This document shows, one piece after another, positions 15,582-24,185 of a stretch of DNA of 50,422 bases (position 1 is its first letter; the number at the start of each line of letters is the position of its first letter). Made by a program: the position numbers and the translations under genes. This stretch comes from CAYSXY01 sp964435165 (lineage in GTDB: Bacteria > Pseudomonadota > Alphaproteobacteria > Rickettsiales > RI-342): NCBI GenBank assembly GCA_964435165.1, contig CAYSXY010000011.1, positions 1 through 50,422 on the forward strand, written 5' to 3'. The notes below the pieces were generated by a model. That model searched no databases. It was not told where the DNA came from and saw only the letters and a program-made list of their open reading frames with translations.

Positions 15582-16274
15582 ATGGTGGTTCAACGAGACG
15601 AAACAAAACTGGCTATTACCAGGCGTGATGAACATGCGCAGCGCTGGCGTTTTTTCCTGCAGGAAGTGAGTGAAATCGTCATCGTGCGCTACAAAGCGGC
15701 GACGCCCCCGACGCATTTTTTTGATCAATTCAACGATGCTTATGCTGTGATCGCCTTTACCACGCTCAGTAAAATGCGCGAGGATGGACGCGTGGTTGTG
15801 CCAGAAGTGTCATCAAAAGGCCAATCGGACGAGCAGCGCACGCGTAAGCCCGATGTGCTCGGGCGTATGCCGTTTGAGGATGCTTTGCAGTTTATGCGGC
15901 AGTTGCTGGAGGATACGGTGACAACGGATCTCTATGAAGAGAGTCAGCGCTTTACAACCGGGCTTGATGAATTAACGGATAAGGCCGCGACGGTGCTGGA
16001 AGAGCTGGCCGAGTTGGTGGAAGAAGCCGAGCAGGGACTGGTTGCATTTGAAGAGGTTGAGGCCCTGTTTCAGGACTTTCAACAATCGCAGCAGCGCTTG
16101 CAGGCCTTGCTGCATAATCCTAAATTCAAACAGCTTTTTGCGGATATACGGGCCAGGCTGGGCAAAGCTTCAAAGAAGCCGGCAACACAGCAGTCGGACG
16201 CCTCACAAGATGCCGGACAGGATATACCGCCTGCCATAAGATCCGGCCAGCGCGGTGGCGGACGTGGAGCATAA
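15582..16274 (+). CDS. Unknown soluble coiled-coil protein
   Basis: This 230-aa protein has no recognised family. The N-terminal half looks globular (RWRFFLQEVSEIVIVRYKAA). The middle is a long acidic helix (DKAATVLEELAELVEEAEQG, near residues 137-156) likely to form a coiled coil, and the C-terminus is disordered and ends in a Gly/Arg-rich tail (SGQRGGGRGA). GAAGG precedes ATG 15582; a TTG at 15555 would overlap the preceding gene. It lies 16 bases after the membrane-protein gene and is probably translated from the same message. Confidence 0.75.
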   Translation: MVVQRDETKLAITRRDEHAQRWRFFLQEVSEIVIVRYKAATPPTHFFDQFNDAYAVIAFTTLSKMREDGRVVVPEVSSKGQSDEQRTRKPDVLGRMPFEDALQFMRQLLEDTVTTDLYEESQRFTTGLDELTDKAATVLEELAELVEEAEQGLVAFEEVEALFQDFQQSQQRLQALLHNPKFKQLFADIRARLGKASKKPATQQSDASQDAGQDIPPAIRSGQRGGGRGA

Positions 16275-16295
16275 ATATAACAGGGTGGACAGTTT

Positions 16296-16850
16296 ATGAA
16301 TCGAACGATTGATGATGCATTAGGCCAGCGTGATGATGAAAGCTTCTCTCAATGGATGGAGCGCGTAGGCAATGCCATGCGCGAAGCCGCTGCTGCCATA
16401 GAGCATAATGAATGGGTTGACGAGCAATCGCTGGCGCGGCGGGCCATGCGGATTATTAGTGAACGTATTGAGGAAGAAGCGCAGCAAATCGATCGGGCGG
16501 TCTCGCTGGCGATGCAGCAAGGCCAAACGATAGAGCAGGCACTTGCCAGCCTTTCTGGCGACAATAAGACGGCGGAAGCCATGCTGGAAGTGATCGGCAA
16601 TATTCAGGCGCAAGGCTATGAGATTCAACCCGAAATGGCCGGAGGTGCGATTAATTTCAATGCGCTATCCGCAGTGAATGTTGAGACTGGCCAGGCGGTG
16701 CAGTTTGATGTGCAGTATTCGGCCATGCAACTTTCCGTCATCCGTCAGGCAGCGGAAGGGGTGGAGTATGAAGGCAGTACCTTAACGGTGGAGTTGCCGC
16801 AAGGGCGCGATTTTGAGGATCAAATCACTGATATTATTCGGCAAATATAA
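16296..16850 (+). CDS. Unknown helical protein, third gene of the run
   Basis: This 184-aa protein is not recognised. Residues 1-105 are helical and acidic (ERVGNAMREAAAAIEHNEWV), with no membrane segment. From about 110 the composition changes to short alternating strands (INFNALSAVNVETGQAVQFD), suggesting a small beta domain. The gene follows the coiled-coil gene by 21 bases and is followed by a palindromic element. Co-transcription with the two upstream genes suggests a shared membrane-linked process. Confidence 0.75.
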   Translation: MNRTIDDALGQRDDESFSQWMERVGNAMREAAAAIEHNEWVDEQSLARRAMRIISERIEEEAQQIDRAVSLAMQQGQTIEQALASLSGDNKTAEAMLEVIGNIQAQGYEIQPEMAGGAINFNALSAVNVETGQAVQFDVQYSAMQLSVIRQAAEGVEYEGSTLTVELPQGRDFEDQITDIIRQI

Positions 16851-16855
16851 CATTA

Positions 16856-16995
16856 GGCCCCTTGCATCACTGATTCTTGCATGCTGCAAATGACAAAAAG
16901 CTGCGCTTCGGTGCTCAAATACATTAAGTATGATCCGCTCCGATGCTCTCTTTATATCATTTTCGCCAGTGCCATAATCAGTGATGCAAGAGGTC
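16856..16995. repeat. 140-bp palindromic element (MITE/REP-like)
   Basis: Perfect 15-bp terminal arms CTTGCATCACTGATT (16861-16875) and AATCAGTGATGCAAG (16976-16990) bound this element, with partial pairing a few bases further out. Inside, AAATGACAAAAAGCTGCGCT pairs imperfectly with the segment ending in TATATCATTT, and the apex holds ATAC-ATTAA-GTAT. The whole unit can fold into one long hairpin. It contains no gene. The layout is that of a miniature inverted-repeat element; no second copy was seen in the window. Confidence 0.7.
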
Positions 16996-17117
16996 TATTC
17001 ACATATTGTTAAATTTGTTAGTGATTAAAGTCGTTATCTTATGATGCAACAGACTTCATGAAAACGTCATGAATTTGTGTTACCATAATTTTGAATTATT
17101 ATAATAATCTGGTCGAA

Positions 17118-17564
17118 ATGGCACGAGAACAAACAGAAGCAGATATTGTTCGAGAGTATCTTGAAGGGCTGGTCCCTGAAGATCGTTCTGCCTTCCTGCA
17201 TGGTATATACCTTAATTCTTCCACAGCATTGCCTGATAATCATGAGAATATGTCACCTTCAGAATTGATAGAGCAAATGCGCATTAATGATCTCATCAAA
17301 GCAGCGGCAGAGGCGGCTCAAGCAGATTTGTTGATCGACAATGCTGCCGAGACGGATGCAACACTCGCACAATTCAGTGAAGGTTTTTTTGATAAAGTAA
17401 ATGGTTTAGCTGACGACATTAAAAGTGCCGTGGACGGAGTTTTTGGTGGTTTGGAAGTCGTGGATGTCAGTCACGATGGTCAAACAAAAGCCATTGTCGT
17501 CACATCTGACGGATTAGACGCGGAAGAGCGCAAAAAAGACAATGGCCCAGAGTTTCTTGTCTGA
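17118..17564 (+). CDS. Unknown acidic protein upstream of clpS
   Basis: A 148-aa acidic protein (157 aa if the in-frame TTG at 17091 is used) that I do not recognise. The first 100 residues are helical (MAREQTEADIVREYLEGLVP). A C-terminal segment has short strands (LEVVDVSHDGQTKAIVVTSD) and a charged end. No ribosome binding site decides the start. It follows the palindromic element and precedes clpS by 82 bases. Confidence 0.6.
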   Translation: MAREQTEADIVREYLEGLVPEDRSAFLHGIYLNSSTALPDNHENMSPSELIEQMRINDLIKAAAEAAQADLLIDNAAETDATLAQFSEGFFDKVNGLADDIKSAVDGVFGGLEVVDVSHDGQTKAIVVTSDGLDAEERKKDNGPEFLV

Positions 17565-17646
17565 CTATTATTAAATTCCTTATTTGCCGCCATTTCGCGG
17601 TAATGCTATATTATTCATAGTGATTCATCATTAGTCTAGTGGAACT

Positions 17647-17952
17647 ATGTCGGACGTCGTCGAAAAAGAACGCACGCTCGTCGCCAAGCCTAAAACCAAA
17701 AAACCGCCTATGTTCAAGGTGGTGTTGCTGAACGACGACTACACACCCATGGATTTTGTAGTGGAACTGCTGCAGAGCATTTTCCGCAAATCTGCAGATG
17801 AAGCGGTGCGCATTATGATGGCGGTGCATCAACGTGGGGCAGGGGTGTGCGGGGTCTACACGCGCGATATTGCCGAGACAAAAGCAGATATTGTCGTCAC
17901 CATGGCACGGCAGGAAGACTATCCGCTGCAGTGTATGGTGGAGAAGGCGTGA
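17647..17952 (+). CDS. clpS: ATP-dependent Clp protease adaptor ClpS
   Basis: ClpS (101 aa) binds N-degron substrates and delivers them to the ClpAP protease. After a disordered N-terminus, the core shows FKVVLLNDDYTPMDFVVELL (23-42), with the Asn29-Asp30-Asp31 cluster and Met35 that line the N-degron pocket, and His61 in AVHQRG. The C-terminal Val-Glu-Lys-Ala matches the family. Length is normal. In most alphaproteobacteria clpA follows directly; here the next gene is a small unknown, so clpA must lie elsewhere or be absent. Confidence 0.97.
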   Translation: MSDVVEKERTLVAKPKTKKPPMFKVVLLNDDYTPMDFVVELLQSIFRKSADEAVRIMMAVHQRGAGVCGVYTRDIAETKADIVVTMARQEDYPLQCMVEKA

Positions 17953-18188
17953 GAATCGTTTCATCAACTGTTTAGCGGGAACTGGCTTTTGCAAAGTTAG
18001 AGCAAAGCATTCACTGATCCTGCTATTTAATAAATCTCTTATTGGTTAGCAATGCCCAAATCTTCACTTGTGTCTTTGATACGAGTGGGATGAAGCGGTG
18101 GTAATATGCTGCTGCTTCACTTGAGGGCTTGCCCTCGCTGTTTGACACTATCTGATTTGGTTATTAGCCATAAGGAGGGTTATCACCC

Positions 18189-18488
18189 ATGGCTACGAAC
18201 GAAGAAATTCGGGAATTGCGTGACTCCGGTAAAGGCGGCACCAGCTTCTACCTCATTAAGGCAGTTGAAAAAGATGGTATGTTCCAACAGATTTCTGCCG
18301 AAGGTGAGAACGGTGTTTCGGTCACCATAACGATGTTGCCAGTGAGCGATTTGGATTTTGCTGATGGTAATCATTACATGGTGCTTGATGCATACGATGA
18401 AGGCGTTTTTGTCAATTTCTATTGGCGTTCACGTAATCTCAATCTTGAAGGGGTTGCCTCTCTCGATAATATTGAGATAACTCGGTAA
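18189..18488 (+). CDS. Small unknown cytosolic protein
   Basis: This 99-aa protein is not recognised. It is soluble and predicted to be mostly beta, with alternating hydrophobic residues (GVSVTITMLPVSDLDFADGN) and an aromatic FVNFYWRSRN near the C-terminus. A strong AAGGAGGG site lies nine bases before the ATG, and a good terminator follows, so it is a well-expressed single gene. A TTGACA hexamer at 18142-18147 could be its -35 box, but no good -10 is found at the right distance. A GAGGGC-TT-GCCCTC hairpin lies at 18123-18136. Confidence 0.75.
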   Translation: MATNEEIRELRDSGKGGTSFYLIKAVEKDGMFQQISAEGENGVSVTITMLPVSDLDFADGNHYMVLDAYDEGVFVNFYWRSRNLNLEGVASLDNIEITR

Positions 18489-18523
18489 TCTGCGTAATTT
18501 CGTGTTTGAACATCAGAGTGTTT

Positions 18524-18558
18524 GGGGAGTGAGCGCGTGTTGCTTGCTCCCCTTTTTT
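18524..18558 (+). terminator. Intrinsic terminator
   Basis: GGGGAGTGAGC pairs with GCTTGCTCCCC, including two G-T type positions, and six Ts follow at 18553-18558. It ends the small gene at 18189 and separates it from prfC. Confidence 0.85.
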
Positions 18559-18636
18559 ATAGTTTTAGGTGGTTCAAATTGCACTGTTGTCAGCAATTGG
18601 TTATATAGGCCGCCTAGTTAACACTTGGACATCTCT

Positions 18637-20226
18637 ATGCCCACCCACCCTTATGCCAATCGTCGTACCTTTGCTATTATCTCGCACCCGGATGCGGGAA
18701 AGACAACCCTTACTGAAAAATTGCTGCTCTATGGCGGGGCGGTACAAATGGCGGGTGAGGTAAAGGCGCGCAAAACCGGGCGTTATGCCAAATCCGACTG
18801 GATGGATATTGAGAAGAAGCGCGGGATTTCCGTCACGGCCTCGGTGATGACGTTTGATTATGACGGCAAGACGGTCAATTTGCTCGATACGCCGGGGCAC
18901 GAAGACTTTTCCGAAGATACCTATCGTACGCTGACGGCGGTGGATTCGGCGGTGATGGTGCTGGATGCTGCGAAAGGGATTGAGCCGCAAACACGCAAAT
19001 TGTTTGAGGTTTGTCGGCTGCGTGATACGCCGGTGATCACTTTTATCAATAAAATGGACCGCGAAGCGGAGGATTCATTTGCCCTGATCGACCAGATTTC
19101 GGATCAGCTGGCGCTGGACATTGCGCCCATGACCTGGCCTGTGGGGTGCGGCGAGCGTTTTCGCGGTGTGTATCATATTGCGGAGCAGCGCCTGTATCTT
19201 TTTTCGACGGTGGAGATCGGACAAAAGCCTGAGAATATCGCGTTTCAGGATGTGCATGACCCGGCGCTTGAGGAGCATTTACCTGCAACGGAACTGGAGC
19301 AGCTGCGTGAAGAAATTGAAATGGTGCAGGGGCTGTGTCCGGCATTTGATGAAGAAGCCTACCGGGAAGGCCATTTAAGCCCGGTCTATTTCGGTTCGGC
19401 GCTTCATAATTTTGGCGTACTGGAATTGTTACAGGGTGTGTTATCTTACGCGCCTTCGCCACGCCCGCAACCGGCAGACCCGGAAGCCGTCAGGCCCGAG
19501 GCAGATGCATTTAGCGCATTTATTTTCAAAATTCAGGCGAATATGGATGCGAGACACCGCGATCGTATCGCCTTTGCCCGCATTTGTTCCGGCACTTATC
19601 GGCGAGGGATGAAAGCAACGCATGTGCGGACCGGCAAGCAGCTTTCTTTGAATAACCCGGTGCTGTTTTTGGCGCAGGATCGTGAAGTGGCGGAGGAGGC
19701 CTATCCCGGCGATATTATCGGCATTCCGAATCATGGCAATTTGCATATTGGCGATGCGCTGACGGAAGGAAAAGCAATTCACTTCACCGGTATTCCAAGC
19801 TTCGCGCCGGAGATTTTCCGCCGACCGATGGTCAATGACCCACTCCGGGCAAAACATTTGAAAAAAGCGCTGCAGGAATTGTCGGAAGAAGGAGTCTCGC
19901 AATTATTCAAGCCGGTGAGTGGTTCGCCATGGATTATCGGGGTTGTCGGCCAGTTGCAGCTCGATGTGATGCAATCGCGCTTAAAGAACGAATACCAACT
20001 GGATGTGCGGTTTGAAGATGTACCGTATACCGGGGCGCGGTGGATTGCTAATGAACTTGACGAGGAGACGCTTTTGTCACTGCGTACACAGCATCTGGCG
20101 AATCTGGCCGAAGATGGAGCAGGAGTGATGACCTTCCTCTCGCCCAATGACTGGCATATTGAGCGTATTCAGCAAGACTGGCCGGATGTGTGTTTTGCGA
20201 AAACGCGCGAAATTGCGGCCTCCTAA
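18637..20226 (+). CDS. prfC: Peptide chain release factor 3
   Basis: RF3 is the GTPase that removes RF1 and RF2 from the ribosome after peptide release. From ATG 18637 the protein has 529 aa, the same as E. coli RF3. The P-loop is SHPDAGKTT (16-24), followed by the switch region GISVTASV, DTPGHEDF from Asp84, and FINKMDRE near 137-144, all expected of the RF3 subgroup. Domain 2 and the RF3-specific C-terminal domain (GVVGQLQLDVMQSRLKNEY) are present. A TTG at 18625 is possible but not needed. The stop overlaps the end of the convergent gene by three bases. Confidence 0.97.
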   Translation: MPTHPYANRRTFAIISHPDAGKTTLTEKLLLYGGAVQMAGEVKARKTGRYAKSDWMDIEKKRGISVTASVMTFDYDGKTVNLLDTPGHEDFSEDTYRTLTAVDSAVMVLDAAKGIEPQTRKLFEVCRLRDTPVITFINKMDREAEDSFALIDQISDQLALDIAPMTWPVGCGERFRGVYHIAEQRLYLFSTVEIGQKPENIAFQDVHDPALEEHLPATELEQLREEIEMVQGLCPAFDEEAYREGHLSPVYFGSALHNFGVLELLQGVLSYAPSPRPQPADPEAVRPEADAFSAFIFKIQANMDARHRDRIAFARICSGTYRRGMKATHVRTGKQLSLNNPVLFLAQDREVAEEAYPGDIIGIPNHGNLHIGDALTEGKAIHFTGIPSFAPEIFRRPMVNDPLRAKHLKKALQELSEEGVSQLFKPVSGSPWIIGVVGQLQLDVMQSRLKNEYQLDVRFEDVPYTGARWIANELDEETLLSLRTQHLANLAEDGAGVMTFLSPNDWHIERIQQDWPDVCFAKTREIAAS

Positions 20227-21896
20227 TATATATATTGCTGTGTATCGGGATTGGTATCGTCTCCCTTGTTGATGAGGTGATCATCCGGCAGTGCGGATTG
20301 CGCCCGTGAAGGGGTGACAAACCGTTTGGTGGCCTTGATGAGGGATTTCAGCGATGCATCATCTTCCGGGTGTTTGTCGATAATATCGTCGCATCGTTGG
20401 ACGAATCGTGCTAATGTCGCCGTATCTATTTCATCAGACAGCATGACATTATCCCATTCCCAACGATAGGCAGCGCCATGCTGTTCTTGCTGGCGCTTGT
20501 GAAAGCGGAAGAGATCAACAATAAGGTCAAGGGTTTGCTCTTGTTCGCTATCATCTAATGCATTGAAAATGATACCGTTTGTAATCAGCATTGTCAGATG
20601 CATGGCCAGGTCACCTGCGGTGGTGAGGTTCGGCGCCGGGATATACTGAGGATTCAGCTCCAGAATGGCAGCCATCAGGTCAATACTCTCTTCGTCACGA
20701 TCAGCCATCGCAGCAAATTGATGATAATAATCGAGTGTTTGCACCTGCATAAGCATCCGCTGCGTGGCACTGCTGGTGAGGTGGTCTTCATCAAATGTTT
20801 CCAGCAATTTGGCGATGCGGTGCTTTCCCAGATAGTTGTCAAAAGCCGTTTCCAGATGTGATGCAACTTCTTCTACTTCCATGCCATAGTGCTGCTGCGC
20901 CGCCGTGATGATGGCCTGACGAATTTCGGGTATCGTCACGCGCGTTAGATTTTCCGTATTACCGGTTCGATACAGTAATTCGGGGGTCAATTCCGGGTTG
21001 ATTCGGGCGGCATCAACCTGCGAGATGGCCGACAGGCGCAGGCCGACCATTGCTTCCAGCAAGGTGATTCTGTCGGCGTTGGCGTCTATGCGCATCATGG
21101 CATTTGGCAACCTCTCCAGCATTTGCTCGCCGAGAGGGAGTCGGATTGGGATAGCCGGTACATCAAGCATTGTCAGATTCCGAATGTGATTAAATGCCGT
21201 AGTAATGTCGTGTTTGACATGCTCTATTTCAGCGGCGATAATAATGTCTAACCTTGTTACTTTCTGGCTTTTTTTACCTTCGGCATCCATGGAGAAGTAG
21301 CTATAATCAATGGCAATATTGCCGGTTGCCTTGCGATAAAACGCAGGAATATGATTAGATAAGTTCATTTCTCCATCGTCTTTCGATGCCGCAAGTAATG
21401 CGTCATGCTGGTCTTCCGGAATTGCGCGGAGCATGGCGGAGGTGAGGCGGCCATAACGCTCCAGCGCTGTATTTAAATCTGCCAGTGCTGCTTGCAAGCC
21501 AGGCTCTAATGCTGAGCTATCCAATAAATTTCCCCAGAACAGCCCTTTTTTACGAAAATGCATATGGAGATCATCCATCCACATGCCTAATTCCTGCGGT
21601 TTAAAGTGAGGTTGCTCGTTTTCGGGAATGGCCCGGTGAGCCGCAAATCGCTCAATTTGTAGGCGGGTTAGCTGCGTTTCTGTGTGACGAAAGGATTGTG
21701 CCCAGCGATGATTACCCCCTAACAGATCATAGGCATAGGCCTGGATGAGGGCGAGTTGCTGTTTCTGCTGTGGCGTCTTAACAACCATTTTTGTGGCCGC
21801 AAGGCCGTCAAAAACCTCGTCACGCGCACTGACCAGTGAATTCAGAATATATCCAAGCAGTGCAATTTGCGGTGTGTCGTTGCTTAACATCATCAT
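20223..21896 (-). CDS. Unknown 557-aa helical protein
   Basis: This large soluble protein is predicted to be almost wholly helical and is not recognised. It has no signal peptide or membrane helix. Its pattern of amphipathic helices (GLQAALADLNTALERYGRLT) could reflect helical repeats, but no TPR consensus is clear. The C-terminus is polar (DDTNPDTQQYIY). The first of three consecutive ATGs (21896) is taken as the start; a TTG at 21932 would add 12 residues, and neither has a ribosome binding site. It follows the exported TPR-like gene by 47 bases on the same strand and may share its message. Confidence 0.7.
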   Translation of the reverse strand: MMMLSNDTPQIALLGYILNSLVSARDEVFDGLAATKMVVKTPQQKQQLALIQAYAYDLLGGNHRWAQSFRHTETQLTRLQIERFAAHRAIPENEQPHFKPQELGMWMDDLHMHFRKKGLFWGNLLDSSALEPGLQAALADLNTALERYGRLTSAMLRAIPEDQHDALLAASKDDGEMNLSNHIPAFYRKATGNIAIDYSYFSMDAEGKKSQKVTRLDIIIAAEIEHVKHDITTAFNHIRNLTMLDVPAIPIRLPLGEQMLERLPNAMMRIDANADRITLLEAMVGLRLSAISQVDAARINPELTPELLYRTGNTENLTRVTIPEIRQAIITAAQQHYGMEVEEVASHLETAFDNYLGKHRIAKLLETFDEDHLTSSATQRMLMQVQTLDYYHQFAAMADRDEESIDLMAAILELNPQYIPAPNLTTAGDLAMHLTMLITNGIIFNALDDSEQEQTLDLIVDLFRFHKRQQEQHGAAYRWEWDNVMLSDEIDTATLARFVQRCDDIIDKHPEDDASLKSLIKATKRFVTPSRAQSALPDDHLINKGDDTNPDTQQYIY

Positions 21897-21943
21897 ATTG
21901 TTAATTATTTTTGGCTGTTTAATAGCAGCCAACTATGTCAATT

Positions 21944-24106
21944 TTATGACGCGCAGATGGCGGTGATGACTTCATCCGGTATGCGCACCGGCGCGTTCGT
22001 CGATGATGATTCCTCTTCCTGACTTTCTTCTGGCTTTGGCAGAAAATCAACGGCGGTGATCAGCATCGCAGCTTTTTGTGCCTTATTTTGCCATTCTGAC
22101 ATCCAGGTAAGTGCCGATACCATATCACCGGCCTCCAATGCGCTGGTTACCATCAGCGTCATCAAGCGATCACTCGGCTTTTCGAGTGCCTTGGTCTGCC
22201 AGAACCATTTTTCTTCATCCATGGCTTTGAGGCGTGTGATGATGGGATAGACTCCGCCGGGAATATTTGCTTCTTTTAAGGCTGCCAGGGCCTGCAATAA
22301 TTCTTGCTCTTCATCCGGTGCATCTTCACGACGTTCGATGCGTGTTAAATAGGTCATGAGGGCAGAGGTTTTGCCGCCTTTGACCGCAGCCACCGTCACA
22401 TCCGGCAGTGGGAATAAAGAAAATGCATCCGATAATAGCTGGTTATCGATGAGTAGGGTGAGGTATAAATGCGGATGGGGATCGGGCGTGGCGTCCACCG
22501 TGAAGCTGTTGCGATAGGCGGTGAGAGAATCTTTCCAACGTTCGACCTGTATTAATTCGCGTGCGATCAGACGCCAGATATCTGCCTTTTCACGGGTTAT
22601 TTTGGCCTGCGCAATCGTCCCGGTGATGGGGAGTTTCAGGGCTTGCTGTACATCGGTCAGCAGACGTTCGGCCTTTTCTTCCTGAGCGAGGCTTAACGCC
22701 GCACCCGCCAGCAATGTTTTCATGCGTAATTCCTGAAGGCGATCCGTCATGGCATTGGTGGCGTTTTCAGCCTCAGCCAATGAGATGACGGCCTGTTGTT
22801 GCATGACTCGATCCGTATATTGCAAGGTGCTGAGTTTATGCAAAATGCGTCCACGCAAAAGGCTGCTCTTTAGCGGTGCTGCCCGTGCAATGATCTCAAC
22901 GCGGTCATAAGGCGTGATAAACCCATCCAGGGCAGTTAAAAAACGATTTGTCTCGCCTGGTTTACCGTAGGCATCTATTTCCGCGAAGAGCCCTGATCGG
23001 ATAGCACTGAATGCACTCATACGCAGGCCCTTGATATCGCCAATATCTTTTTGATTTTCCATGATGCTGATTAATGCGCTCAGCTTGCGTGGCAGGAATT
23101 CAATGGCCATGGTCGCGTCATAGGCCTCAGCAAAGGCCGCGCGGGCCGGAAAGACATGCTCCATGGCAAAATATAATCGGGCAATCCGCTTGAAGGTTGC
23201 AGAGCGCTCATAAGGATCCTCGATTTTGCGGGCGAAATCTCTGGCAAATTCCAGCATATGGGCAGCGCGTCTGCCTTTGCCCGCATCGTAGTAAATGCCC
23301 GCGATATGAATAAACACATCTGTTTTTCTAGTTAAATTATTGATTTTATGTGTGTATTCTGCGGCCTGGTGCCATTCTCCCAGGCGGGCAAGTATCAGCG
23401 GCAGACGCAAATTCAGAAATTCGCTTTTGATTGATTCATCTGCGATACTGTCGATGATTGTCTGAGTTTTATTGACCGATTGTTTGGCAAGCATATTTTC
23501 TATCAATGCGATCGACGCTTCATCTTTGAGTGACGCGGTCTGGATGGCGCGAATGAACTGCTGTTGCGTTGCCTCATCATCGCGATAATGCTGCTGTTTT
23601 AGCAACCCAAGCCGCACAGCATCCAGTAATATAGGCAATGCAGCATGGCGCGTGACCAGCGCAGGTGGGTGTTGCAGCGCGGATTCTTTCAGTAATGCCT
23701 GATAACGCAGCCGGGTTGCCATCTGACATTGATTGGAAGAAGCAGACTGTAAGTGCTGATGTGCCTGATCGAATAGCTGTGTGGCCTCTTGGTGATCGCC
23801 ACCTCGCCATACGCTCTGTGCAATGTCGATCAATAATGTTGCGCGCATTAATGTGTCATCAATATCGCCCAAATGTTCCAGTGCTTTCGTCGTCTGTCCC
23901 TGTGTTAGCCAATAGTTGGCTAATCTGCGGCGAATCGGCGCTGTCTCATCATAGTCACCGGCATGCTCCAGCCAATGCTCTGCCTGTTCTATGAGGCAGG
24001 CTGGTGTTGGAGAAGAGCTGCAGGGTATGGCATCTGCCGCTTGCACAGAGTGAGCGGCAATGGACACAAACAGAAAGCAGATAAGCCAGATATGTTTGAG
24101 GTGCAT
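21944..24106 (-). CDS. Exported TPR-like repeat protein
   Basis: This 720-aa protein has a clear signal peptide, cleaved probably after VQA (residue 23), so the mature protein is periplasmic. Many helix pairs with Ala/Leu-rich TPR-like spacing follow, for example DDTLMRATLLIDIAQSVWRG, TDVFIHIAGIYYDAGKGRRA and ERSATFKRIARLYFAMEHVF. No catalytic motif is visible. The C-terminal stretch has an acidic linker (KPEESQEEESSSTN). It lies downstream of a glycosyltransferase gene and upstream of an unknown helical protein, all on the minus strand. A scaffold role in envelope or glycan assembly is possible, by analogy only. Confidence 0.8.
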   Translation of the reverse strand: MHLKHIWLICFLFVSIAAHSVQAADAIPCSSSPTPACLIEQAEHWLEHAGDYDETAPIRRRLANYWLTQGQTTKALEHLGDIDDTLMRATLLIDIAQSVWRGGDHQEATQLFDQAHQHLQSASSNQCQMATRLRYQALLKESALQHPPALVTRHAALPILLDAVRLGLLKQQHYRDDEATQQQFIRAIQTASLKDEASIALIENMLAKQSVNKTQTIIDSIADESIKSEFLNLRLPLILARLGEWHQAAEYTHKINNLTRKTDVFIHIAGIYYDAGKGRRAAHMLEFARDFARKIEDPYERSATFKRIARLYFAMEHVFPARAAFAEAYDATMAIEFLPRKLSALISIMENQKDIGDIKGLRMSAFSAIRSGLFAEIDAYGKPGETNRFLTALDGFITPYDRVEIIARAAPLKSSLLRGRILHKLSTLQYTDRVMQQQAVISLAEAENATNAMTDRLQELRMKTLLAGAALSLAQEEKAERLLTDVQQALKLPITGTIAQAKITREKADIWRLIARELIQVERWKDSLTAYRNSFTVDATPDPHPHLYLTLLIDNQLLSDAFSLFPLPDVTVAAVKGGKTSALMTYLTRIERREDAPDEEQELLQALAALKEANIPGGVYPIITRLKAMDEEKWFWQTKALEKPSDRLMTLMVTSALEAGDMVSALTWMSEWQNKAQKAAMLITAVDFLPKPEESQEEESSSTNAPVRIPDEVITAICAS

Positions 24107-24185
24107 AAGGCGCAGGGCGTAAAGTGATTATGTGCACTCTACTGTTGCGCAAAAGATTTGCGAAAACACTAATATCGTCGTGTGA

